64,000 nucleotides of DNA from Dongia rigui (GTDB lineage Bacteria; Pseudomonadota; Alphaproteobacteria; Dongiales; Dongiaceae). The translations under genes were made by a program, and so were the position numbers. Shown in pieces: positions 29,055 through 36,837 of this stretch (position 1 is its first letter; each line of letters starts with the position of its first letter). The stretch is from NCBI RefSeq assembly GCF_034044635.1, contig NZ_JAXCLX010000001.1:1240001-1304000 (forward strand). The letters run 5' to 3'. A model generated the notes under the pieces. It was given only the letters and a program-made list of their open reading frames with translations, was not told the DNA's origin and searched no databases.

Positions 29055-29779
29055 GGACGGCGCTTATCTGGCAGTTTGAGACGATTTCCGACGGCGATAT
29101 CGACGGCGATGTACGGCTTCTCGATCAATTGAGTGTCGGCACGCCGGCTTTGGCGCGCCTGTGGCAGACGACGCCTTGCCTCGCCGTGCCGTCGCGCGTC
29201 GCGTCCTTGCCGGGCTTCACCGAAGCTGCCGCAGCGGCCGAGGCACGGGGCTGGCCGGTGCATGTCCGTGCGACCGGCGGCGCGCCGGTGCCGCAGTTTC
29301 CGGGCATGCTCAATCTCGCGTTGGCCTACCGGCTGGATGCCGACCGGCCCTGGTCGCTGGACGATGGCTATCGGCATCTGGCCCATGTGCTGACAACCTC
29401 CCTGGGGCAACTTGGCCTTGCCGCGGAAACCGGCGAGATCGCCGACGCCTTCTGCCCCGGCCGCTACGACCTCAGCCTGGGCGGGCGCAAGATTGCCGGT
29501 CTCGCTCAGCGCCGGCGCCGCACTGCCGATGGCGGCCAGGCGGTCCTCGCCCATGCCTGCCTGCTGGTCGATGGTGATCTGTCGGTTCCCTTCGCGGCGC
29601 TGGCTGCATTCGAAGACGCTTTCATGCCGGCGCGCAAATGGCGCATCAATGCCGCGACGACAATCGCGGCACACCGGTCCGCTCAAGACAATATTGCCGA
29701 CGTGACACGCGCCATCGGCGACAGCTTGCGCCGCGACGAATCCCCCGCTTACATCGTGGCAACGCCAACCAAAGCATGA
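29051..29779 (+). CDS. Lipoate-protein ligase A-like protein
   Basis: About 242 residues with the look of an LplA/BirA-fold ligase: RLLDQLSVGTPALARLW at the start, VRATGGAPVPQFPGMLNLALAY (in place of the usual RRxSGGG-H motif) and YDLSLGGRKIAGLAQRRRR (the GRKIAG binding loop). The frame has no ATG, GTG or TTG before TTG 29129, yet the family-like N-terminus begins further upstream. CTG 29051 overlaps the lipoyl stop as CTGA and restores it. It may lipoylate the preceding carrier. The start is uncertain, and an unusual start or a sequence error should be considered. Confidence 0.7.
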   Translation: MRTALIWQFETISDGDIDGDVRLLDQLSVGTPALARLWQTTPCLAVPSRVASLPGFTEAAAAAEARGWPVHVRATGGAPVPQFPGMLNLALAYRLDADRPWSLDDGYRHLAHVLTTSLGQLGLAAETGEIADAFCPGRYDLSLGGRKIAGLAQRRRRTADGGQAVLAHACLLVDGDLSVPFAALAAFEDAFMPARKWRINAATTIAAHRSAQDNIADVTRAIGDSLRRDESPAYIVATPTKA

Positions 29780-29788
29780 GCCGCTGAT

Positions 29789-30151
29789 ATGTCGACCGCG
29801 CCTGAGCCCATCGCCGCCGAGATCACCTATGACGATTTCCGCAAGGTCGACATCCGGGTCGGCACGATCGTGGCGGCGGAGCCCTACCCAGAAGCGCGGC
29901 GGCCGGCCTATAAGCTCACGATCGATTTCGGGCCCGAGCTCGGGCAGAAGCGATCCTCCGCCCAGATCACCAAGCGCTATACCTTGGATGAACTGGTTGG
30001 GCGCCAGGTCGCGGCCGTCGCCAATTTCCCCAAGAAGCAGATCGGCAAATTCATGTCCGAGGTACTGGTGCTTGGCTTCCCGGACGAACATGGCGAAGTC
30101 GTGCTCATCAGCCCGACCCTGGGCATCCCCAATGGCGGCCGCCTTTACTGA
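29789..30151 (+). CDS. csaA: CsaA-like tRNA-binding domain protein
   Basis: This 120-residue protein is a stand-alone tRNA-binding (EMAP-II/Arc1p-like OB-fold) domain, recognised by YDDFRKVDIRVGTIVAAEPYP, RSSAQITKRY and LGFPDEHGEVVLISP. CsaA proteins bind tRNA and have been reported to have chaperone activity. It follows the ligase-like gene by nine bases, so it may share the transcript, but its family is widespread and its job here is probably independent. AT-rich sequence after the stop (30152-30180) may hold the promoter of the next gene. Confidence 0.92.
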   Translation: MSTAPEPIAAEITYDDFRKVDIRVGTIVAAEPYPEARRPAYKLTIDFGPELGQKRSSAQITKRYTLDELVGRQVAAVANFPKKQIGKFMSEVLVLGFPDEHGEVVLISPTLGIPNGGRLY

Positions 30152-30216
30152 CTTTAACAAGTATTTACTTTTCTAATTTCCAGCGGGACCATGGCCCTCT
30201 TTAAGGAGGCATGGCG

Positions 30217-31794
30217 ATGGCGTGGATCGATGTGGCGGCGGCCGATGAACTGGCGGCCGCGAAGAAGCTGGTGGTCCGGCATGAGGGCCGCCAGATCCTG
30301 CTGCTGGAGACCGCGGCCGGGCTCTTCGCCTGCGTCAATCGCTGCCCGCATGAAGGCTATCCGTTACGCGAAGGGAGCCTCAGTGGTGACGCCGGAACCT
30401 GCGTCCTCACCTGCAACTGGCATAATTGGAAATTCGATCTGATGAGCGGCGAAACCTTGGTCGGCGGCGACAAGCTGCGCCGGTTTCCCATCCGCCGAAC
30501 CGACACGCGCATCGAAATCGACATCACCGCCGATGACGCCACCGCCAGGCGCGCCACCATCCTCGCCGGGATCGAGAAAGCTCTTTACGACGACGACGCA
30601 CAGCGCCAGAGCCGCGAGATCGCGCGCCTGATGCGCTTGAAGCTCGATCCGCTCGATGCCGTCCGCCAGGCGCTCATCTGGGCCAGCGACCGTTTGGAAT
30701 TCGGCACCACCCATGCCATCGGCGCGGCACCCGACTGGCTGACGCTGGCGCGAGACGTACCCGCCGAAGACTGCCTCGTCGCCCTGGGCGAAATCCTGGC
30801 GCATCTCTCCGACGATGCGCGCGATCGGACGCGCTACCCCTTCGCCGCGGGCACCGCGGATTGGGACGAAGCCAAATTCGCCGCCGCTGTCGAGGCCCAG
30901 GACGAAGCCGTGGCCCTGCGCCTGATGCGCGGTGGCCTTGCCCGCCCGCTTTCCACGGACATCTGGCGCCGCGTGCTGACGAAAATCGCCCTCGCCCATT
31001 ACGCCGATTTCGGACACGCGCTGATCTATGCCGTGAAATCGATGGACCTTGTCGACTTGCTGGGGCCGGCAGTGGCGGAACCGCTGCTCAGCCCCTATGT
31101 CCGTGCGCTCTGCTACAGCACGCGCGAAGACCTACTGCCGGAATTCCGCAGCTATGCGGCCGAACTCGCCCGCTGGGGCCAAGCGGATTCAGGACCGGCA
31201 TCGATCGGCATCGACATGTTGCGGCGTGGCTCCGCCAAATCGGCGATGGCGCTTGTTCGCGGCTGGTCGGCCACTGCGGGGCGGCAGGTGATCTGGCCGG
31301 CTTTGCTTGAAACCGCCGCCTGGCAATTGCTCCATGCTGACGAAGCCCGATTCTGGAGCGTTGACCAGCGTCTCTCGGAAAACGCCAATTGGCTGGATCT
31401 CACCCATACGCTGACCTTTGCCGATGCCGGCTGGCAGGCGGCCACCCTTTCACCAGAACTTTGGCCGGCGATCCAGCTGCAGCTTGCCTGCTTCGTCGGC
31501 CGCAACACGGCCTTCGTCGATCCCGAATGTGACGTGGCGCACTATCGTGTTGAGGACCCTGGCCTTTTCTGGCGCGAGGCGCGGTTGGGCTTGCTTGACC
31601 ATGGGCGTGGCCGCTTCATTATTTCGGCACATCTCACCAAGACCTTAATGGCCGCAGAACGCCTGGCGTCGGGCCAACCCCATCTGGCGCCCTTGCTGGC
31701 CAGCGCACTCAACCGCTTCCTGAAAGCGCCGATCAAAGAACGTCATACCCGCCGCACCGCACGCCAGATGCTGGACCTGGTGGCGCAGGAATAG
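30217..31794 (+). CDS. Rieske 2Fe-2S domain fused to a large helical domain
   Basis: The 525-residue protein has an N-terminal Rieske domain with ligands Cys43 and His45 in CPH and Cys66 and His69 in CNWH, the WKFDL fold ending, and a further Cys62. Residues about 100-525 form a predicted all-helical region with repeated His-containing helices (ALAHYADFGHALIYAVK, DLTHTLTFADAGW, FIISAHLTKTL). No ring-hydroxylase iron triad is visible. The helix pattern vaguely recalls questin-oxidase-like proteins, but that is a guess. AAGGAGG seven bases before ATG 30217 decides the start over ATG 30211. Function unknown; electron-transfer oxidation is plausible. Confidence 0.75.
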   Translation: MAWIDVAAADELAAAKKLVVRHEGRQILLLETAAGLFACVNRCPHEGYPLREGSLSGDAGTCVLTCNWHNWKFDLMSGETLVGGDKLRRFPIRRTDTRIEIDITADDATARRATILAGIEKALYDDDAQRQSREIARLMRLKLDPLDAVRQALIWASDRLEFGTTHAIGAAPDWLTLARDVPAEDCLVALGEILAHLSDDARDRTRYPFAAGTADWDEAKFAAAVEAQDEAVALRLMRGGLARPLSTDIWRRVLTKIALAHYADFGHALIYAVKSMDLVDLLGPAVAEPLLSPYVRALCYSTREDLLPEFRSYAAELARWGQADSGPASIGIDMLRRGSAKSAMALVRGWSATAGRQVIWPALLETAAWQLLHADEARFWSVDQRLSENANWLDLTHTLTFADAGWQAATLSPELWPAIQLQLACFVGRNTAFVDPECDVAHYRVEDPGLFWREARLGLLDHGRGRFIISAHLTKTLMAAERLASGQPHLAPLLASALNRFLKAPIKERHTRRTARQMLDLVAQE

Positions 31795-31915
31795 GCGCCG
31801 ACAAGGCACCCAGGAAAAGGTTCATGACATAATCGGTGGCGCGTGATGGCGCGCACTGGACGGTCCCCCGGCCCCCGCCTATCTTTTCGGGCAGGGACAA
31901 CATCGTTCATTCATC

Positions 31916-32419
31916 ATGATCATCGATCCATCACTCCTTGCCTTATTGGCGGGACCGATTGCCATATCGATCGCCAGCCGCGACGCCGGCCTGCGCCCCA
32001 GTGTGGTGCACGCCTATGGCTGTCGTGTCGTCGGCGACGGTCAACGGCTGCGCCTCTTCGTCCTGCGCGATGAGGCACGCCAGCTGCTTGCCGATATCGC
32101 CGCGAATGGCGAGGTGGCAACCGTCTACAGCGACGTGCGGTCGTTCCGCTCATTGCAGATCAAGGGCAGCGACGCCGTGATCGAACCATTCGATGCCGAG
32201 GATGCTGCAGCCCATGTGAAGCATCATCGCATCACCGCGGCGGAACTGGTGGCGCTGGGTTATGCGGCGCCCCTGGCACATGGCTATTTCAGCGCGCCGA
32301 ACAAATCGGATCTGGTGGCCGTTGCCTTTACGCCACATGACATTTTCCAGCAAACACCTGGGCCTGGCGCCGGCGACCGATTGACGGCCGCCAAGAATAC
32401 CGATGGAGGCCGCAGATGA
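31916..32419 (+). CDS. PNPOx-like split-barrel flavin-type protein
   Basis: This 167-residue protein has a beta-barrel pattern of the pyridoxamine 5'-phosphate oxidase-like superfamily: ATVYSDVRSFRSLQIKGSDAVIE and the C-terminal FQQTPGPGAG motif typical of a small family often labelled pyridoxamine phosphate oxidase-like. FMN or heme binding is possible; true PNPOx activity is unlikely because the substrate residues are not evident. It overlaps the next gene by four bases (ATGA), so the two are probably made together and may form a complex. Confidence 0.7.
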   Translation: MIIDPSLLALLAGPIAISIASRDAGLRPSVVHAYGCRVVGDGQRLRLFVLRDEARQLLADIAANGEVATVYSDVRSFRSLQIKGSDAVIEPFDAEDAAAHVKHHRITAAELVALGYAAPLAHGYFSAPNKSDLVAVAFTPHDIFQQTPGPGAGDRLTAAKNTDGGRR

Positions 32420-33756
32420 CCCGCGTCGCCCTGGCCGATCTGCGCGCCGCACTCGAAGGCGCCATTCCATCCGAAATCGCCACCTGCGATGCCGGCGGCA
32501 TTCCCAATGTCAGCGTCATTTCCGACGTTCACTATGTCGACGCCCAGCACGTTGCGATTTCCTATCAATTCTTCAGCAAGACCCGCGCCAATATCCTCAT
32601 CAACCCGCATGCCACGGTCCTGCTGAAGCATCCCGCCACCTGTGCGCAGTACCGGCTGCATCTTGCCTATCTGCGCACCGAGATGGAGGGACCGCTGTTC
32701 GAAACCATGCGCGCCAAGCTCGCCGGCATTGCGTCGCATGAAGGCATGTCCGGCATATTCAAACTATTGGGTGCTGACATCTATCACGTCGAAGAGGCTG
32801 AAATCGTGCGCGCCGACATGCTGCCATTGCCGCCGCCGCACGCACCGCTGCTGGCCGCCTTGCGCCAGACCCTGCCGCGCCTGCGCGCGGCGCGCGATCT
32901 CGACAGCCTGGTCGCGACCTTGCTGTCATCTTTGCGCAGCGACTTCCGACTGCCCCATGTCATGCTGCTGATGGCCGACATGGCATGTGGTCGCCTCTAT
33001 ACGGTGGCGAGCCAGGGCTATGAGGAATCCGGTGTTGGCGCCGAGATATTGCCCGGCCAGGGCGTCATCGGCGTGGCGGCGCGCGAGCAGACGCCGATCC
33101 GCATCGCCCATGCGACGCGCGAATATCTTTACGGCCGCGCCATTCGCGATGCCTTGCGCGCCAGTCCCATGGCGGCGCGATTGGAGACGGAAATTCCGCT
33201 CCCTGGTCTGGCCGACAGCGGCAGCCAACTGGCCGTGCCGATCCTGAACGGCACCGAGTTGATGGGGGTTATCTATGCCGAGAGTCCGGAGCCTGGCCGC
33301 TTCGGCTATGACGAGGAGGATGCCTTGATGATCCTTGCCAGCGCCGCCGGCATCGCCATCCAGGGCTTGCAGGGTGATGCCGACGACAGCGTCGCCCCGA
33401 GCGAGGGCGACGTCACGACGGGTAGCGGCACGCCGCTCGTCATCCGCCACTATGCCGCCGATGACAGCGTCTTCATCGACGACGAATATGTGATCAAAGG
33501 TGTCGCCGGTGCCATTCTGTGGTTTCTGCTCGGCGAGTACGCCCGCACCGGCCGGATCGAGTTCACCAACAAGGAATTGCGTCTGGCGCCGCAGATTCGT
33601 CTGCCGGAATTCTCGGAGAACTTGGAAGCGCGCCTCATCCTGCTGCGCCGCCGTCTTGCCGAACGCAGCCAGCACCTGACCCTCGACAAGGCCGGGCGCG
33701 GCCGCCTCCGCCTGGCCCTTGCGCGCCCGGTGCAACTGGTCGAAGCCGAAGGCTGA
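32416..33756 (+). CDS. PNPOx-like barrel, GAF and C-terminal helical domain fusion
   Basis: A 446-residue three-part protein. Residues 1-130 form a split-barrel flavin-type domain (VSVISDVHYVDAQHVAISYQF, PHATVLLKHP). Residues about 145-310 are a GAF domain (LPGQGVIGVAAREQTPIRIA, LAVPILNGTELMGVIYAES). Residues 350-446 carry a conserved-looking segment (DDEYVIKGVAGAILWFLLGEY, EFTNKELRL, LEARLILLRRRL) with the look of a winged-helix output domain. This suggests a cytoplasmic redox or ligand sensor coupled to a regulatory output. It overlaps the preceding gene (ATGA). Domain boundaries are estimated by eye. Confidence 0.72.
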   Translation: MTRVALADLRAALEGAIPSEIATCDAGGIPNVSVISDVHYVDAQHVAISYQFFSKTRANILINPHATVLLKHPATCAQYRLHLAYLRTEMEGPLFETMRAKLAGIASHEGMSGIFKLLGADIYHVEEAEIVRADMLPLPPPHAPLLAALRQTLPRLRAARDLDSLVATLLSSLRSDFRLPHVMLLMADMACGRLYTVASQGYEESGVGAEILPGQGVIGVAAREQTPIRIAHATREYLYGRAIRDALRASPMAARLETEIPLPGLADSGSQLAVPILNGTELMGVIYAESPEPGRFGYDEEDALMILASAAGIAIQGLQGDADDSVAPSEGDVTTGSGTPLVIRHYAADDSVFIDDEYVIKGVAGAILWFLLGEYARTGRIEFTNKELRLAPQIRLPEFSENLEARLILLRRRLAERSQHLTLDKAGRGRLRLALARPVQLVEAEG

Positions 33757-33786
33757 CGGCTGCGGGCACGCGGTGCCCGCAGCACC
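33757..33786. terminator. Hairpin between convergent genes
   Basis: A perfect 10-bp stem (33760-33769 with 33773-33782) with a GCG loop sits between the convergent stops of the GAF fusion gene and the hemerythrin-like gene. No T tract follows, so termination strength is uncertain. Confidence 0.5.
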
Positions 33787-34572
33787 CTAAGCGAGATCGA
33801 CGACGAGGGCCGCCCGCTCGAACGCGCTCAAATGCGGCTTCACCATGTCGAGCACGCCGGCAAAGAGTTCGGGCGGCATGCCGGCCTGCATGCCGCGCAT
33901 CATGGCGGCGCGCTGCTGGCGTGTCACATTGGGGAGAATCCAGCGCAGCCAGGTCATCATGCGCTCCGGCTTGATATGGGCGTGGATCTGGTGCTCGATC
34001 GCCAGGAGTTCGGCATCCGAATAATGCTGCCACAGCAGTTCGGTATTGGCGCTCTCCTCGATCTCCATATGCGCGAAGTTCTCGGCGACGAAGGTCGCCA
34101 ACAGCCGATAGAGCACCTTGAAGGCGCGCTCGCGCCCCAGTGGGTCAGCCGCCGCTGCCTCGTCCAGGCGCGACGTCAACGCGTCAATCGCCTTGACGTG
34201 ATGCCTGTGGTCGTCGGCACAGGTGCAAGATGAACCCGGCACGACCCTTTCCATCGCCGTGTGGAGGAAATTGTTCTCGTGCTCGAGATGCTCGCGGCAG
34301 AGCTGCAGCAGATCGGCAATGGCAGCCAGCGTCTCGGCACGATGGGTAATGCTGTCGAGATCGACGCGGCCCAGCCGGACCACGGCATCACTCATCGCCG
34401 CGCGCAGGCCCTTGTGGACGGCATGGTAGATCTCGTGCCGCTTGGGCGCCGCCGCCGCGTCATTGGCGGCCATGCGGGCGATGAAGTCGGGCGAGGATGC
34501 GGCCGGGACGGCCGGGCGCGGCTGGTATCCCGGAACCAGCGGAAAGGCTTCAACCTGAGTACGAGCGTTCAT
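33787..34572 (-). CDS. Hemerythrin-like domain protein
   Basis: This 261-residue cytoplasmic protein has a hemerythrin-type four-helix pattern with His and Glu residues: KRHEIYHAVHKGLR, CREHLEHENNFLHTAME, DDHRHHVKAIDAL and FAHMEIEESANTELLW. A second helical part follows (residues 190-261). Such domains bind a di-iron centre and sense or carry oxygen, NO or iron. It faces the Rieske/flavin/GAF genes convergently. Its 5' region continues into a 157-base gap before the EnvZ stop, in which a short dyad is the only structure I see. Confidence 0.82.
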   Translation of the reverse strand: MNARTQVEAFPLVPGYQPRPAVPAASSPDFIARMAANDAAAAPKRHEIYHAVHKGLRAAMSDAVVRLGRVDLDSITHRAETLAAIADLLQLCREHLEHENNFLHTAMERVVPGSSCTCADDHRHHVKAIDALTSRLDEAAAADPLGRERAFKVLYRLLATFVAENFAHMEIEESANTELLWQHYSDAELLAIEHQIHAHIKPERMMTWLRWILPNVTRQQRAAMMRGMQAGMPPELFAGVLDMVKPHLSAFERAALVVDLA

Positions 34573-34706
34573 GTCGGTATCCTTGGGTTGGGAGCCGGCA
34601 GACCTGAGGCGCCGGCGACGCGCCCATAAGTGCGCCCGGCACCCGGCCGACGCATGCTAATTTCCCCCTCAGGAACCGTAAGTTTTCGCTAAGACAGCGC
34701 AATCAG

Positions 34707-34722
34707 CGTGACGACCGTCACG
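34707..34722. terminator. Short dyad after the EnvZ-like gene
   Basis: CGTGACG at 34707 faces CGTCACG across two bases. It lies 10 bases beyond the EnvZ-like stop on the minus strand, where a terminator would be expected, but no T-rich tail is seen. It could also be a protein-binding dyad. Confidence 0.3.
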
Positions 34723-34731
34723 TCCACGCGG

Positions 34732-36087
34732 TTAAAGCGGCAGGCGCAGGACCGCGCGCAGGCCACCGCCCGGTGCCTCGGAAAGGACCAGATCGCCGCC
34801 ATGGCCGCGGATGATGTCGCGGGCGATGGTGAGGCCAAGGCCGGTGCCGCCGGTTTCCTGGTTGCGCGATTGCTCCAGGCGGAAGAAGGGCTTGAAGACA
34901 TCTTCGCGCGCTTCTGCCGGAATGCCCGGCCCGTCGTCGTCGACCATCACTTCGACATGCCTGGGCTTCAACGCCATGGTGACGCCGATGGCACCGGCAT
35001 AGCGATGGGCGTTGCCGATGACGTTGTCGAGCGCGCGGCGAAAGGCATCACGGCGCAGCGGCACCACGACACGCCGTTCCGGCAGCTTCAAATCGATCTT
35101 GGCACCTTGACGCCGCGCATCGCCGGCGACATCGGCCACGACCTCGGCGAGGTCGGTGGGCGCCGGCTGCTCCATGCCTTCGCCGCGGGCAAAGGCAAGG
35201 TAGGCGCCGATCATGCGCTCCATATCCGCCACATCCTTCTTGAGATCGGCGATCTCGGGATGGTCGCCCATCATGGCCAGCTGCAGCTTCATGCGCGTGA
35301 GGGGCGTGCGCAAATCGTGGCTGACGCCTGCCAGCATCTCGGTGCGCTGGCCGATTTGGCGGCGAATGCGGTTGCGCATCTGATTGAAGGCCTGGCCGGC
35401 CAGGACCACTTCGGTGGCGCCGTCGGTGCGGAAATCCTGCACCTCGCGACCTTTACCGAAATCGTCGGCGGCCTGTGCCAGGCGCTTGATCGGCTTCACC
35501 TGGTTGCGCATGAACAAGGTCGCCACGGCGAGGAGCGCCAGCGAGGTGCCGACCATCCACAGCAGGAAGACATAGGTGGTGGAACTGAACAGGCGTCGGC
35601 GCAACACCACCACATGCAGCACGCCATCGGCCAGCTGCACGTGGATCTCGATGTACTTTTCAAGACTGCGGCTGTCGATGATGAAGGGGCGCTGCACCAG
35701 ATCCTCCAGCGCCTTGGCAAGCTGCCGGTCGACCAGGTTCTGCCGCATGATGGTGGGATCGTTGGGCAGGATCTCGCCCGGCTTGAATTCGAGCTGCAGG
35801 CCCATGTCGTTCCGCGCGGTCTGGAACAGGGACTGGATCGCGACCTGGTTGTCGTCAGGCGCGTCGCCCATGCGCGGCATCAGCCGTGTGACGGCAGCGA
35901 TCTCGCCGGCAACCGATTGCGCCAGGCGCTTGGTGACCGTGTTCCAATGGCTGTCATAGAAGACCCAGGCGGAAATCACCTGCAGCAGGACAATGGGCGT
36001 CACGATGATGAGGATGGAACGCCCCAGCAGCGAGCGCGGCAGCACCCGCTCGATCCCCACCAGCCAATCCTGCAAAAGCGCGTTCAT
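34732..36087 (-). CDS. EnvZ-like sensor histidine kinase
   Basis: The 451-residue kinase has two membrane helices (about 22-43 and 172-195) flanking a periplasmic domain, then HAMP, a dimerisation domain with SHDLRTPLTR (His257) and a HATPase domain ending in GGTGLGLTIARDI. The layout and the HDLRTPLTRMKLQL sequence match EnvZ. It lies seven bases after the OmpR-like gene, its cognate regulator. EnvZ/OmpR respond to osmotic or acid stress in enterobacteria; in alphaproteobacteria the signal is less clear. Confidence 0.92.
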   Translation of the reverse strand: MNALLQDWLVGIERVLPRSLLGRSILIIVTPIVLLQVISAWVFYDSHWNTVTKRLAQSVAGEIAAVTRLMPRMGDAPDDNQVAIQSLFQTARNDMGLQLEFKPGEILPNDPTIMRQNLVDRQLAKALEDLVQRPFIIDSRSLEKYIEIHVQLADGVLHVVVLRRRLFSSTTYVFLLWMVGTSLALLAVATLFMRNQVKPIKRLAQAADDFGKGREVQDFRTDGATEVVLAGQAFNQMRNRIRRQIGQRTEMLAGVSHDLRTPLTRMKLQLAMMGDHPEIADLKKDVADMERMIGAYLAFARGEGMEQPAPTDLAEVVADVAGDARRQGAKIDLKLPERRVVVPLRRDAFRRALDNVIGNAHRYAGAIGVTMALKPRHVEVMVDDDGPGIPAEAREDVFKPFFRLEQSRNQETGGTGLGLTIARDIIRGHGGDLVLSEAPGGGLRAVLRLPL

Positions 36088-36093
36088 GGGCGC

Positions 36094-36834
36094 TCAATCC
36101 GGCCGCAGCACATAGCCGATGCCGCGCACGGTCTGCAGATAGCGCGGGAAACGCGGGTCGTCTTCGATCTTGCGACGAAGCCGCGTGACCTGCACGTCGA
36201 TGAGGCGCGAGGCGCCGACCTCGACCACATTGCCGTCGGGCGCTTCGGCACCGAACTCGTCCCCTTCCCCCACGCCCCTTGTCTGCAATTCGTCGCGGCT
36301 CACCGGCTGGCCGGCACGGCGCGCCAGGGTGGTGAGGAGCTCGCTCTCGCCCTCGGTTAGATGCACGATGTCGCCGCCCTTGTAGAGGCGGCGGCGCTCG
36401 AGTTCGAAGGCGAAGGCACCGAATTTGACCGTGCCGGCCGCAACCGGCGGCGGCGCCACGCGCGGCTGCGCGCGCTTGAGGATCGCATTGATGCGCAGGA
36501 CCAGTTCCTTCGGCTCGAACGGCTTGCCGAGATAATCGTCGGCTCCCGTCTCCAGCCCGTTGATGCGGTCCTGCACTTCGCCCATGGCGGTGAGGAGCAG
36601 AATGGGCACGCTGCTCTCCAGGCGTAGCGCGCGGGTGAGGTCGAGGCCGCTTTCCCCCGGCATCATGATGTCGAGGACGAGGAGATCGAAGGAAATGCTC
36701 TTGAGCTTGGCGCGCGCATCCGCCGCGTCGATCGCCACGGTGACGCGAAAACCCTGTTCGCCCAGATAGCGCGCGATGAGGTCGCGCAGGCGCTTGTCGT
36801 CATCGACGACCAGGATATGGGCGTGGGCGCTCAT
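36094..36834 (-). CDS. OmpR-family response regulator
   Basis: This 246-residue regulator has a receiver domain with VVDDDKRLRDLI, the phospho-acceptor Asp in LLVLDIMMPGESGLD and the conserved Lys in GKPFEPKELVLRI, then a winged-helix DNA-binding domain (about 140-244) ending in DPRFPRYLQTVRGIGYVLRP. Within the wing region an insert of about 12 residues (GVGEGDEFGAEAP) is present relative to many family members. It lies between the MarR gene (three bases away) and the EnvZ-like kinase, forming one operon. Confidence 0.94.
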   Translation of the reverse strand: MSAHAHILVVDDDKRLRDLIARYLGEQGFRVTVAIDAADARAKLKSISFDLLVLDIMMPGESGLDLTRALRLESSVPILLLTAMGEVQDRINGLETGADDYLGKPFEPKELVLRINAILKRAQPRVAPPPVAAGTVKFGAFAFELERRRLYKGGDIVHLTEGESELLTTLARRAGQPVSRDELQTRGVGEGDEFGAEAPDGNVVEVGASRLIDVQVTRLRRKIEDDPRFPRYLQTVRGIGYVLRPD

Positions 36835-36837
36835 GGC

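Noticed and set aside
34708-36360. 550-residue open frame on the plus strand
   Set aside because: Antisense to the EnvZ/OmpR genes, with His/Asp/Gln-rich composition typical of shadows and no family signature.
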